From Jiella soli (GTDB lineage Bacteria > Pseudomonadota > Alphaproteobacteria > Rhizobiales > Rhizobiaceae): a DNA stretch of 64,000 nt. The stretch spans positions 1 through 64,000 of the forward strand of contig NZ_JAJAVB010000004.1 of the NCBI RefSeq assembly GCF_020615385.1, read 5' to 3'. The first letter of the stretch is position 1. The number at the start of each line of letters is the position of its first letter. Both the position numbers and the translations under genes were made by a program. This document shows, piece after piece, positions 1 through 11,780 of this stretch. The notes beneath the pieces are model-generated. The model ran no database searches, was not told the origin of the DNA, and saw only the letters and a program-made list of their open reading frames with translations.

Positions 1-2
1 CG

Positions 3-196
3 ATCCATCCGCACATGGATTCAGCGATCGGCCCCGTTGGCAAGGGGGTGGGTAATTACAAGGCGGCAATGCTTATCTGAATAAGGCGGTCGTAGTTGAT
101 TCCGAAAAACTGTTAATTCATCTGGCTAGGCAGTTAGATGAAGGTCTGAAGATTTATATGTTGCTGCAGTACTCAGGTGATTGTCAGCCTTGGTAG
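3..196 (+). pseudogene. Frame-broken remnant of an unknown gene (3' end)
   Basis: Reading from base 3 gives about 20 ordinary residues and then a stop at 78-80. The neighbouring frame from 56 to the TAG at 194-196 gives 46 residues of natural-looking protein (it contains NAYLNKAVVV and LARQLDEGLK) but has no start codon. The two pieces would join with a single-base slip near base 58. The stretch is clearly AT-richer than the rest of the window, which suggests transferred and decayed DNA. No family is recognised. It could also be the real end of a gene lying to the left, or chance. Confidence 0.3.
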
Positions 197-533
197 GTGG
201 GTCCCTGTGCGGTTTGCCGGTTTCAGAATCCGATAATTTCGGCAAATTGCGGGTTGTAATCGTTGGGGTTGCGAATTTAATGGAGTAACGCGGCACGAGC
301 GTTTGCTCCAGCGCTACATCAACCTTGCGCCGGTACTGCTTATAATACCGATCTAAACGCCTACGAAGTCGAGCTTTCGTTCGTCGCGGAGCGAGTCAAA
401 GACGGCCGCATGCGAATCACGGACGCGGCGGCGAGGGCGAGGAGGGCCGCGACGACGCCGGCGACCCACCAGCCGAGCGATCCTCAGGGATGGCGACCCG
501 CTTTCGGTGCGGGCTCGCCATCCGGCCGGTCGG
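197..533. other. Intergenic region left of uvrB, no supported gene
   Basis: About 340 bases between the decayed ORF and the uvrB stop. The left half is AT-rich and the right half GC-rich. A minus-strand reading around 400-500 contains a short hydrophobic run (WWVAGVVAALLALAAAS) but has no start codon in frame and an upstream stop, so it is not called. No clear terminator is seen for uvrB. Confidence 0.4.
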
Positions 534-3719
<3,186 letters not shown>

Positions 3720-3939
3720 GGCGGAACATATAGAGACCGCGGCAAGGGGATGGAAGGTGCCGCTGCTCTGCCGCGGGCTCGTTTCCACCGGTCGCGGACG
3801 GCAGCGGCGGAACACCGCCTTGCATCGCCCCGCCCCCTCCACCGCCCGCCGGACGCGGCGGGAGAAGAACCCGGCCCATTGCAATCGCGGTCGCGCTTGC
3901 CCATTCCTTTGCAGGAGGCACGGAGACGGGAACGGCGCC

Positions 3940-4776
3940 ATGAAGCAGGCGAAGCGACGGTTGACCGCAGTGATCTGCGCCGACGTGGCCGGATATTCCC
4001 GGCTGATGGAGGTCGACGAAGAGGGCACGCTCGCCCGGCTGAGAACCTGCCGCGCGCTGATGGTCGAACTCGTCGCCAGTCACGACGGACGCCTCGTCAA
4101 CTCCTGGGGCGATGCGCTGATCTTCGAGGTTTCGAGCGCGACCGAAGCCGTAAGATGTGCCGTGGCGATCCAGGACGCGATGGCGGCGCAGAATGCGTCG
4201 CGGTCCGATCTCGAAACCATGGCGTTTCGCATCGGCATCAATATCGGCGACCTCATGGTCGAGGGCGACGACATCTACGGGGACGGCGTCAATGTCGCCG
4301 CCCGGCTGCAGGAACTGGCGCCGGTGGGCGGTATCCTCCTGTCGCAGGTGGTCTACGAACAGGTGCACGGTCATCTGGCGCTGAGCGTCGTGCCGGTCGG
4401 GCCGCTGCGCCTGCACAACATCGCCGAGCCGAAGACGGCCTATGCGATCCGCCCGCGGGGTCAGAACAGCGATGCGGTCGGGACCGCTGCGTCCCCGCCG
4501 CAGCAGGAAGCGGCAGGGCCGCTGCCGGAGCACAGGGACGACGCATTGCCGCCGCACGAGAACGGCCTCGATCAGGCCCGGGCCTGGCTGATGAGCCAGC
4601 CCCGGCGCGTCCGTGCCAGCGTGGCGATGATCGGCGCCTTCTTCGTCCTGAACCTGATCACCTCGGGGCTGTCGAATCTATGGTTCTACTGGCCCTCGCT
4701 GCCGTTCATCCTGTTCCTGGGGCTCCACATTCTGCTCGGCGACACGCGCCGCGACCGTCGCCGGTCGACCGGGTGA
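3940..4776 (+). CDS. Class III adenylate/guanylate cyclase with C-terminal two-TM domain
   Basis: Makes cyclic nucleotide from ATP or GTP. The 278-residue product begins directly with the cyclase catalytic domain. The two metal-binding aspartates are D15 ([13 protein letters not shown]) and D58 ([11 protein letters not shown]), and FRIGINIGD and the [15 protein letters not shown] block are intact. A variable linker from about 170 to 215 is followed by two membrane helices near 224-244 and 247-267, so the catalytic part sits at the N-terminus and is anchored by its tail. An AGGAGG lies 21 bases before the ATG, rather far, but no closer start exists in frame. It is divergent from uvrB. The substrate cannot be told from sequence alone. 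Confidence 0.88.
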   Translation: MKQAKRRLTAVICADVAGYSRLMEVDEEGTLARLRTCRALMVELVASHDGRLVNSWGDALIFEVSSATEAVRCAVAIQDAMAAQNASRSDLETMAFRIGINIGDLMVEGDDIYGDGVNVAARLQELAPVGGILLSQVVYEQVHGHLALSVVPVGPLRLHNIAEPKTAYAIRPRGQNSDAVGTAASPPQQEAAGPLPEHRDDALPPHENGLDQARAWLMSQPRRVRASVAMIGAFFVLNLITSGLSNLWFYWPSLPFILFLGLHILLGDTRRDRRRSTG

Positions 4777-4944
4777 TGCAGCCTCGAGCCGGCCCTTCCA
4801 TCGGCTGGGTGCAACTCCTGGGTTGACTGACCCGACCGCGCGGTTGGCAGCGGTATTTGCGGATCATCGCGCACGGGAAGCCTCCTCTTCCCTATAGGCA
4901 ATGCGGCATTATTCACCAATTTCCTACCGAAGCGACTTGTCGCG

Positions 4945-4958
4945 TCACATCCATGTGA
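4945..4958. promoter_or_regulatory. Perfect inverted repeat, possible operator
   Basis: TCACATCCATGTGA: 6-base arms with a 2-base spacer, 99 bases before the DUF1097 start. A second perfect palindrome follows 12 bases downstream. The binding protein is unknown. Confidence 0.4.
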
Positions 4959-4970
4959 TAGAATTTCACC

Positions 4971-4986
4971 GAATACGCGAGTATTC
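4971..4986. promoter_or_regulatory. Perfect inverted repeat, possible operator
   Basis: GAATACGCGAGTATTC: 6-base arms GAATAC/GTATTC around GCGA, 70 bases before the DUF1097 start. The arrangement would suit a dimeric repressor or activator. No regulator gene lies next to it. Confidence 0.45.
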
Positions 4987-5056
4987 ACCCGACGAGAACG
5001 GTGGGCGTTCGTCCGGTCATGGCATGCTGATGGTGGGCCAAACTGGGAGGAATGAC

Positions 5057-5593
5057 ATGCCACTACTGACTGCACTCGCATTGTCGATCGGCGTCCTCGG
5101 GGGCGTCGCAACCTGGGCCTTCGTGGGGCCGGCGGCCGGCGTCGGCCTGCAGATCTGGGCGGCCTTCGTCGCCTGGGCCGCCTTCTACCACTCCGGCGGC
5201 AAGATGGCGGCGCTGCGCGCCAACATCCCCGCTCATATCCTCGGCGCCGTCGTCGGCTGGCTGGCGCTGGTCGGCACGACCAGCCTCGCCGGCGGGCTCG
5301 GCGTGCCGGTCGCGGCCGGGATCTGCGTCGGGATCGGCGCGGCGGCCATGGTGATGGCGGCCAACCTGCCGCTGTTCGGCTCGATCCCGTCGAGCGTCTA
5401 CGGCTTCGCCTGCGTCGCCGGCTATGCGCTGCTCGCGGGCAAGCTCGGGACGCTCTATGCCGGGAACATCGTCGACAACCCGCTGATCAACATCGTCGCA
5501 TCGATGGTGATCGGCTCGGTGCTCGGCTACCTGTCGGAGGTCATCGGCGTCGCCATCAGCAAGCGCCCGACGCCGACCGCCGCAACGGTCTGA
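5057..5593 (+). CDS. DUF1097 family inner-membrane protein (YcdZ-like)
   Basis: A 178-residue, almost entirely hydrophobic protein with about five to six membrane helices and a short polar tail (AISKRPTPTA). The pattern of small-residue-rich helices, including the start MPLLTALALSIGVLGG and the WAAFYHSGG segment, fits the DUF1097/YcdZ family, whose transport role is not established. The start at 5057 has a good GGGAGG six bases upstream; the frame is open further upstream to 4901 but that part crosses the palindromes and is polar. It stands alone, with about 280 bases of upstream DNA holding two palindromes, so regulated expression is likely. Confidence 0.75.
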   Translation: MPLLTALALSIGVLGGVATWAFVGPAAGVGLQIWAAFVAWAAFYHSGGKMAALRANIPAHILGAVVGWLALVGTTSLAGGLGVPVAAGICVGIGAAAMVMAANLPLFGSIPSSVYGFACVAGYALLAGKLGTLYAGNIVDNPLINIVASMVIGSVLGYLSEVIGVAISKRPTPTAATV

Positions 5594-5823
5594 TACCAGC
5601 AGGCGAGGATGCTGACGCATCCGCCGGCTGAACGTGATCCCGATTTCCGCCGCCAGGCCGAAGGCTTGCGACAATCGGGATCCGGACCAGGGGGCATTTC
5701 CAGTGCCTCCTGGTGTGACGCGCCGGCCGGGTACTCGCCGGCCTTCGGCCGGTTGACGGTTCGGTTACCAGGCTTGGCTAGGGTTCCGGGGTCCGCTCGC
5801 GTCGCGGAAAACGAGGGGCCAGC

Positions 5824-7260
5824 ATGGTATTGCGTCGAGGCGCCCGGCAGTTCTGTGTACTCGCCGTCGCATGGATCGCGGCGGCGAGTGTTCACAGCCC
5901 GGCGGCCGCACAGGGCTTTCAGGCCGACATGTCCGCTCCGGCCGGGGGCTCGCTCGTCTGGGGCGGGCGCCTTCCGCAGCCGGGCGAGGGCTATGTGCCG
6001 AGCGTTCCTGACCCGGCGGACCGGGCTGCGCAGTCGGCCCCAGCCGCGGCCTATGCGCCCCAGCCCATCCGGCGGAGCGTCCTTCCGGATGCGGCCGCCG
6101 GAAACGCGTCCTCGTCATCATGGTCGGAACCGGCGTCAATGCCCGGCCGATCTCGCGAGGCCGCCGGCAGCGCGCCCCGCGCGCCGCAGCAGCCGGCATC
6201 GGCCGCCACGACCGGCTGGTCGCTGGAGGACGATATCCTCGGACGCCGCCGGCCGCGGCAGGGAACCGGGGCACCGATCGAACTTGGTCCGGCCGCCGGC
6301 GGTTTGGCGGGAACCGGCCCCGGTATGCGTACGACATCGCCAGGTTTCGCGAACCTTGCCGCCCCTGACGGGACGGACAGGCCCGAGACGGACGAGGCGG
6401 ACGACGGGGCAGGGGCCGGCGGCGGTCTCGCCCGATCCCTTGCCGCGGCACCAGCGCCGCTCGTCGCGCCTTACGTCTTCGGAACCACCACCGTCGCGAT
6501 CGGCGAAGATCTGCCGGAAGATGCCGAGGACGATCCCTGGGCAGGGCTGAAGGATATCACGCCCGGAGCGCGGGACCACGATCTGGCGGAGGCGGACGCG
6601 CCGGAGGATCGTGGCAGCCGCGTCGCCTCGCTGGAGCCGATGGCCGGGGTCGCTCACGGCACGCAGCTACCCGGCCGCGGCGCGCTGGAGGGCGAGACGC
6701 CCGGCGGCTATCAGGCGCTGCCGCGGGCCGAAGCGCAGTGCCGGGCGGCGCTCCACCGGCTCGGCGTCCGCTTTGCCGAGGTGGCGCCGGTCCAAAGGGG
6801 CCGCAGCTGCGGCATCGCCCATCCGGTGAAGGTGCTGGCGCTTGCCGGCGACGTGAAGATCTCGCCGGCGGCGGTGCTGAACTGCCCGGCGGCCGCGCGC
6901 CTGTCGCAATGGGTGGAGGGGGCGGTCAAGCCCGCGGCCCTTTCGGCGCTCGGGACACGGCCTTCGACGCTTCTCGCCAGCTCCTCCTATCGCTGCTCGC
7001 GCGTCGCCGGTACCAACCGGATCTCGCAGCATGCGAGCGGCAGCGCGCTCGACCTGCGCGGTTTCGTCTTCGCCGACGGCCGCCGCTTCGTGGTCGAGAA
7101 GAAGGGCATGTTCTCCTTCGGCGAAAAGCGCTTCCAGCGCGCGATCCGCACGGCCGGCTGCCGCTATTTCGGCACCGTCCTCGGCCCCGGCTACAACTGG
7201 GACCACCGCAACCACCTGCATCTCGACATCCGCCCGCGCCGACGGGTGGTGTGCCGGTAG
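5824..7260 (+). CDS. Secreted extensin-C family protein
   Basis: A 478-residue protein with an N-terminal signal peptide (hydrophobic run LAVAWIAAA, cleavage probably after AAAQ near 30). A long Pro/Ala/Gly-rich variable region extends to about 295. The C-terminal 180 residues are the extensin-like C domain: cysteines from CRAALHRLGV near 302, SQHASGSALDLRGF near 401 and DHRNHLHLDI near 462. The H...D and HLH pattern resembles LAS/M15 metallopeptidases, so a periplasmic peptidoglycan or peptide hydrolase is plausible, though no activity is proven for the family. Common in Hyphomicrobiales. No operon partner is seen. Confidence 0.85.
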   Translation: MVLRRGARQFCVLAVAWIAAASVHSPAAAQGFQADMSAPAGGSLVWGGRLPQPGEGYVPSVPDPADRAAQSAPAAAYAPQPIRRSVLPDAAAGNASSSSWSEPASMPGRSREAAGSAPRAPQQPASAATTGWSLEDDILGRRRPRQGTGAPIELGPAAGGLAGTGPGMRTTSPGFANLAAPDGTDRPETDEADDGAGAGGGLARSLAAAPAPLVAPYVFGTTTVAIGEDLPEDAEDDPWAGLKDITPGARDHDLAEADAPEDRGSRVASLEPMAGVAHGTQLPGRGALEGETPGGYQALPRAEAQCRAALHRLGVRFAEVAPVQRGRSCGIAHPVKVLALAGDVKISPAAVLNCPAAARLSQWVEGAVKPAALSALGTRPSTLLASSSYRCSRVAGTNRISQHASGSALDLRGFVFADGRRFVVEKKGMFSFGEKRFQRAIRTAGCRYFGTVLGPGYNWDHRNHLHLDIRPRRRVVCR

Positions 7261-7275
7261 TGGCGGGACCTTGTT

Positions 7276-8211
7276 TTAGATTTCTTCGTATTCGTCGTTA
7301 TACCGATTGTGAGCCTTGTAAAAGAACTTGACTCCTTCCTTGCCATTGGCCGCCTCCGCTCTGAGGCAAATGCCTATTCGGTGTGTTTTTCTGAATATAT
7401 CTTCATATACAGCAAATGCATATACGTAAGCAACTCTCTCCGCTCGGATAAGTGATTTGGATATGGTTTGATCAGCTGCAAGATTGCCAAGATGCTTTAC
7501 GGTTACTGCCTTGTTGGGGGAAATCCAGAAGTTTCCTTTTGCAAGATTTTCTAATTTTCCCTCGAATGAATCAATTATATCGATTTCCACATCCCGATTT
7601 GCAACGACGACAGCGGTATCAAAGGCACACTTTCTAACTGGAGATGCACCTGTATTCGACCACGTGACCCAGAAATCGTGGACTATTCGTGATCCGTCCG
7701 GCTGTTCAACAATTCGGATGTCGGTCTCGGTAGGCTGAAGGTAGCCGCGAACCTGCAATTCTCCAATTTCACGATTTACTACAACTGCGTCTTGAGCCGC
7801 AATCACTGCTTTGCGCGTCTCGACCAAGGTTTCTTTCACCCACCAAGCGCCAGGAGCTGCGACAAAGACCGTCGCGGTGCCGATGATCCATGTGGCCCAC
7901 AATGTACCCTCGGCCCAATCCGAAAGCTCCCGTTGCGTGTTCAAATTGCCAACGGCGCGTTGATCCTCCATAGTAGCGTTGCGAGATCTGAAGCTACACT
8001 CAACCGCTTCCTTGATATTTTGTTTGGAAAGGCATTCTTCTTTATTTTTCTCTGATTCATCGCGGGCGGCGCTTTGAGCGGCATGGTATTCGTTGGAGGC
8101 TTGATAGCCCTTTGAGTAGAATATCCAGTATGATACCGCCGCAAAAAACGCTACGCCCACGGCCGACACTATCCAAGGTGCGGCGTATTGATACCGGTCA
8201 CGGAAAGACAT
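7276..8211 (-). CDS. Hypothetical two-TM protein, AT-rich
   Basis: A 311-residue protein from the ATG at 8211. Membrane helices are at about 11-32 (APWIVSAVGVAFFAAV) and 103-125 (WATWIIGTATVFVAAPGAWW), with a charged loop between them holding two cysteines, and then a 185-residue, beta-rich cytoplasmic domain with FWVTWSNTGASPV. Base composition is much lower in GC than the neighbours, with codons such as ATA, TTT and AAA, which suggests horizontal transfer. The reading frame could start earlier at 8292. Similar two-TM orphans occur scattered in rhizobial accessory DNA; no function is known to me. Confidence 0.7.
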   Translation of the reverse strand: MSFRDRYQYAAPWIVSAVGVAFFAAVSYWIFYSKGYQASNEYHAAQSAARDESEKNKEECLSKQNIKEAVECSFRSRNATMEDQRAVGNLNTQRELSDWAEGTLWATWIIGTATVFVAAPGAWWVKETLVETRKAVIAAQDAVVVNREIGELQVRGYLQPTETDIRIVEQPDGSRIVHDFWVTWSNTGASPVRKCAFDTAVVVANRDVEIDIIDSFEGKLENLAKGNFWISPNKAVTVKHLGNLAADQTISKSLIRAERVAYVYAFAVYEDIFRKTHRIGICLRAEAANGKEGVKFFYKAHNRYNDEYEEI

Positions 8212-8443
8212 GGAAGCAAGAATCCTAAGATCACTTTGATTTAAGTACGATATTCCGCAGCTTAAACTCCACTTCGTCAATGCCAATTTCACACGATCAC
8301 TCGAAAAACTCCGCCAGATGATACAAGGGGGCTATCTGCCTCAAGGACGTGTTTTGCCGTCTTTTCCTGTCCGCATCTTTCGCAGAGCGTTACTATCCGG
8401 GACCTCAAGTATCGAGGGGAAGCGCACGGATTTCGGCGGCGCG

Positions 8444-9034
8444 CTAACCCAGCGCCTTCAGATCGGCTCGCAGGCGGTCGGGGTCGACGTCCGGGTGTTC
8501 CGCGTCGATCGCCGCATGGGTTTCACGCCAGGCGGGCAGGGCTGCGGCGAGGCGCTGGCGGCCTTCGGGCGTGAGCGACAGGAGCCGCGAGCGGCGGTCC
8601 CTGGGGTCGACGGAGATGGTAAGGAGGCCCTGGCGCTCCAGCGGCTTCAGTGCCGCCGTCAGCGTCGTGCGGTCCATGGCGAGGAGGTCGGCGACCGGGC
8701 CGAAGGGCGCGGGCTGCGGACGGTTGAGCGACATCAGCAGCGAGAACTGGCCGTTGGTCAGGCCGAAGGGTTTCAGCGCCGCGTCGAACCGGCGGGCGAG
8801 CGCGCGCGCGGCGCGCTGGACGTGCAGACAGAGGCAATGGTCGCGCACGAACAGCGTCGTCGCATAGGGAACCGGCGGGGCGGCGTCGGGCGCCGCGATG
8901 TCCGCCGCGTCCGAAGGCGCCGGGCGCGGCGATTCCGCCTGCTCGGTCGGCCGGTTCCGGCGGGCCGGGGCGCCTGTCCCGGCGGCTCCGGCGGCAGGGC
9001 GGTTGCGGCGTCTGTCGCTGTCTCTGGTCGTCAT
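8444..9034 (-). CDS. MarR family transcriptional regulator
   Basis: A 196-residue product from the ATG at 9034. Residues 1-50 are an Arg/Pro/Ala-rich disordered lead. The winged-helix domain follows, with LTNGQFSLLMSLNRP, VADLLAMDRTTLTAALKPLERQGLL (recognition helix and wing) and DPRDRRSRLLSLTPEG, which is diagnostic for MarR. It diverges from the DUF899-VOC pair, and a perfect TTGATATCAA palindrome lies between them, so it probably controls that pair. Several in-frame starts exist upstream (9102, 9202, 9310); the earliest would cover the palindrome and is unlikely. Confidence 0.85.
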   Translation of the reverse strand: MTTRDSDRRRNRPAAGAAGTGAPARRNRPTEQAESPRPAPSDAADIAAPDAAPPVPYATTLFVRDHCLCLHVQRAARALARRFDAALKPFGLTNGQFSLLMSLNRPQPAPFGPVADLLAMDRTTLTAALKPLERQGLLTISVDPRDRRSRLLSLTPEGRQRLAAALPAWRETHAAIDAEHPDVDPDRLRADLKALG

Positions 9035-9336
9035 CGGCACTTTTTCTGCTTCTTGCGACCGCCGGGTGGAGCGGGCGGCGCGTGAACGTCCTCTCCGCAT
9101 GATCTTCGAAAGGCAAGCCCCGGCTCGCCGCAGCGGGTCGATCGCCTGGTCTTCGCCGGCCCGGTTGCCGCCGCCGGTCCGGCTCCGGCGGGCGCTCGTC
9201 ATGGCGTCGGTCCCGATCTCGGCATGCCGGCCACCCGGAGCGGCGTGTAGCGGGCGACGACTTTGACTCCATCGAAGAATGTTGATATCAATCTTTTGCA
9301 CGGCCGGCAAATCGCGGCCGGATACGGGAGGTCGAC
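9035..9336. other. Divergent promoter region between MarR and DUF899 genes
   Basis: About 300 bases without a supported gene. The left part may encode an alternative N-terminus of the MarR protein. The right part holds the palindrome at 9282-9291 and the GGGAGG ribosome site of the DUF899 gene. Confidence 0.4.
9282..9291. promoter_or_regulatory. Palindromic operator candidate for the MarR regulator
   Basis: TTGATATCAA is a perfect 10-base palindrome inside an AT-rich patch, 46 bases before the DUF899 start. MarR proteins typically bind such short AT-rich palindromes in divergent promoters. Confidence 0.5.
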
Positions 9337-10068
9337 ATGCCGGATCATCGGGTGGTTTCGCGGACGGAATGGATGCGTGCGCGGCGGGCGCTTCTGGCGC
9401 GGGAGAAGGCCGCGACGCATATGCGCGACGCGGTCAATGCGGAACGCCTGGCCCTGCCATGGATGAGGGTCGAGGCGGACTATCGCTTCGACACGGAAGC
9501 AGGCGAGCGGCGCCTCGCCGAGCTGTTCGACGGGCGCAGCCAGCTGATCGTCTATCACTTCATGCTCGGCACGGGCTGGGCGGCGGGCTGCCCCGGCTGT
9601 TCCTTCCTGGCCGACCATCTGGACGGCGCGCTCGTCCATCTCAACCATCACGACGTGACGCTGGTCGCGGTATCGCGGGCGCCGCTCCCCGAGATCGAAT
9701 GCTACAAGGCGCGGATGGGCTGGCGGTTTCCCTGGGTCTCCTCGCATGGCACGCCGTTCAACCGCGATTTCGGCGTGTCCTTCGATGCCGCGGACATCGT
9801 CGCCGGAATCGCCGGCTACAATTACGCCGAGGGGCTTGCGGAGAAGGAGGTCTCCGAGCTTCCGGGCCTCAGCGCCTTCTACCGCGACCCGGACGGTTCG
9901 GTCTTCCACACCTATTCGAGCTATGCGCGCGGGCCGGAGGAACTGATCGGCACGCTGATGATCCTCGACCGGGCGCCGCTCGGCCGCAACGAGTCCGGCA
10001 CCATGGATTTCGTGCGCCGCCACGATGAATACGAGCCGCAGGCGAAGGCCTTCGCCGTGGCCGGCTGA
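9337..10068 (+). CDS. DUF899 thioredoxin-like family protein
   Basis: A 243-residue protein of the DUF899 family, which has a thioredoxin-like fold. It shows YHFMLGTGWAAGCPGCSF with a CxxC pair near 85-88, then FLADH, the WVSSHGTPFNRDFGV block and FYRDPDGSVFHTYSSYARG, all typical of the family. The reaction is unknown; a redox or detoxification role is inferred from the CxxC and from its neighbours. GGGAGG lies about five bases before the ATG. It is followed 89 bases later by a glyoxalase-like gene, probably in one transcript, and is divergent from the MarR gene. Confidence 0.85.
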   Translation: MPDHRVVSRTEWMRARRALLAREKAATHMRDAVNAERLALPWMRVEADYRFDTEAGERRLAELFDGRSQLIVYHFMLGTGWAAGCPGCSFLADHLDGALVHLNHHDVTLVAVSRAPLPEIECYKARMGWRFPWVSSHGTPFNRDFGVSFDAADIVAGIAGYNYAEGLAEKEVSELPGLSAFYRDPDGSVFHTYSSYARGPEELIGTLMILDRAPLGRNESGTMDFVRRHDEYEPQAKAFAVAG

Positions 10069-10157
10069 CGCAGGCTGGCGGGATCGGCCGGGCGCCGGCC
10101 CCGCTGGCCGGCCGCCGGGATCTCGCAGGAATGGGAATTCGTCAGGAGGACGATGGC

Positions 10158-10934
10158 ATGAGCGAATGGCATGGACGGTTCGTCTGGTACGAGCTGATGA
10201 CGACGGACGCGGGCAGGGCGAGCGCCTTCTATGGCGAGGTGGTCGGCTGGCAGGCGCGCGACTCCGGCATGTCCGGCATGACCTACACGCTGTTTTCGGC
10301 GGGCGGGCGGGATGCCGGCGGGATGATGACGCTCGGCGACGACATGCTTGCCGCCGGCGCGCGCCGCGGCTGGATCGGCTATGTGGCGGTCGAGGACGTC
10401 GACGCGTCGGCGGGGAGCTTTGCGGAGAAGGGCGGCAGGGTCCACCGCGCGCCGGCGGACATTCCCGGCGTCGGGCGCTTCGCCATCGTCGCCGATCCGC
10501 ATGGCGCGGTGCTCGCGCTGTTCGAGCCGGGCGGGAACGGCGACGGGCCGCCGCCCCAAGGCACGATCGGCCATGCCGGCTGGCGCGAGCTGATGGCCGG
10601 CGACCTCGAGACCGCCTTCGCCTTCTATGCGGAACAGTTCGGCTGGCAGAAGGCCGAGGCCGTCGACATGGGGGCGATGGGGATCTACCAGACCTTCGCG
10701 CCGAGGAGCGGCGGTCCGGCGATCGGCGGCATGATGACGAAGCCGGCTTCGCTGCCCATGCCCTATTGGGGCTACTATTTCCAGGTCGAGGCGATCGACG
10801 CCGCGCTCGCCCGCGTGACGAAGGCCGGCGGCACGGTCGTCAACGGGCCGCACGAGGTGCCGGGCGGCAGCTGGATCGTGCAGTGTCTCGATCCGGTGGG
10901 AGCGTTCTTCGCGCTGGTCGCAGCCCAGCGCTGA
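10158..10934 (+). CDS. VOC (glyoxalase/bleomycin-resistance) family protein, two-domain
   Basis: A 258-residue protein made of two tandem VOC modules, about 1-125 and 130-255. Each begins with a W-x-E-L-M segment (FVWYELMTTDAG, GWRELMAGDLETA) followed by AFY-type helices. The second ends in WIVQCLDPVGAFFALV. Such double-VOC proteins are putative glyoxalases or hydroxylases; metal ligands and substrate are not certain. The start is set by AGGAGG eight bases before the ATG at 10158. Sits behind the DUF899 gene, likely under the same MarR control. Confidence 0.85.
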   Translation: MSEWHGRFVWYELMTTDAGRASAFYGEVVGWQARDSGMSGMTYTLFSAGGRDAGGMMTLGDDMLAAGARRGWIGYVAVEDVDASAGSFAEKGGRVHRAPADIPGVGRFAIVADPHGAVLALFEPGGNGDGPPPQGTIGHAGWRELMAGDLETAFAFYAEQFGWQKAEAVDMGAMGIYQTFAPRSGGPAIGGMMTKPASLPMPYWGYYFQVEAIDAALARVTKAGGTVVNGPHEVPGGSWIVQCLDPVGAFFALVAAQR

Positions 10935-11112
10935 CGGCGGTGCGAGCGGCCGGTGACCGGCCAGCTTGCGCCGGGATTGCGGCCGTGGGCGCAATCGCGG
11001 CGGGGCCACTTTTCGCGGCTGCGAAGATGGCGTAGAGAGCGCCGGGCGAGCAGCGACGCATCGGGAGGAGCGGGCGCCGGTCGCCCCGGCTCATCTTTCG
11101 GACTTGCTCCTC

Positions 11113-11364
11113 ATGTCGCTCGAATGGATCGGCGCGCTCGCCGCCGCCATCACCTCCTTCTGCTGGTTGCCGCAGATCCTGCAACTGGCGCGGACCCGCC
11201 AGACCGCCGGCATCTCGCTGGCCAGCAACGCCTTCTTCGCGAGCGGGGTCGCGCTCTGGCTGATCTACGGGCTGGCGATCGGCTCGATGCCGGTGATCGG
11301 CGCCAATGCGGTGACGCTGGTCTTCGTGCTGGTGATCGTCGGCTTCAAGCTGCGCTACCACTGA
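11113..11364 (+). CDS. SemiSWEET / PQ-loop family transporter
   Basis: An 83-residue protein with three membrane helices and a PQ motif at 20-21 (FCWLPQILQLARTRQTAGISL), the signature of SemiSWEET (MtN3-like) half-transporters that dimerise and move sugars. Length and topology match the family (about 85-100 residues). The start at 11113 puts the first helix right at the N-terminus. The substrate is not known. It faces the YrhK gene tail to tail with a 29-base gap. Confidence 0.85.
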   Translation: MSLEWIGALAAAITSFCWLPQILQLARTRQTAGISLASNAFFASGVALWLIYGLAIGSMPVIGANAVTLVFVLVIVGFKLRYH

Positions 11365-11393
11365 GCGAGCAGGGCGGGCGAGACCGCCCCCCG

Positions 11394-11618
11394 TCAGCTC
11401 TCCCGCTTTTCCCGGCGTTCGTAGAGCGACTTGGCGAGTTCGCCGAGCGAGCCGACGAACATGCCGATCGAGCCGATGACGAACAGCCAGACGCCGGTCG
11501 TGTACCAGGCATCGAAGGTCTTGAAGAACAGCACCGAGCCGACCACGAAGCAGAAATTGCCGATCAGTCCGAGTCCCAGATGGATCCAGGAATAGTCGCG
11601 GACGAGGGCTTGCAGCAT
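11394..11618 (-). CDS. YrhK-like small membrane protein
   Basis: A 74-residue protein with two membrane helices (LGLGLIGNFCFVVGSVLFF and VWLFVIGSIGMFVGSL) and a basic C-terminus (YERREKRES). Helix spacing and the G-N-x-x-F-x-x-G-S-x-x-F pattern match the YrhK domain found in small bacterial membrane proteins. No function is established. Single gene with about 160 bases upstream before the next gene on the same strand. Confidence 0.7.
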   Translation of the reverse strand: MLQALVRDYSWIHLGLGLIGNFCFVVGSVLFFKTFDAWYTTGVWLFVIGSIGMFVGSLGELAKSLYERREKRES

Positions 11619-11780
11619 GATAGTCTCAACTTGCGGACGGAACCGGCAGGAGACCCGGGGACGCGGCGCCCCAAGGCCGAAGGCCTTCCGGCTACAGTGA
11701 AGCCGAGGCGAGGGTCAAGGGTGGTGCCCGCCCGGTCCCGGCCGGCCGATCCCTTCGTCGGGGCGCTTCTCCTCGCCGCG

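Noticed and set aside
395-500. Minus-strand hydrophobic stretch (WWVAGVVAALLALAAAS) downstream of uvrB
   Set aside because: No start codon in frame, an upstream stop, and it would need a frameshift to join the nearby ATG frame.
3720-4028. Longer UvrB start at 4028
   Set aside because: The added 103 residues are unlike UvrB and read antisense through the cyclase ribosome site; the ATG at 3719 is preferred.
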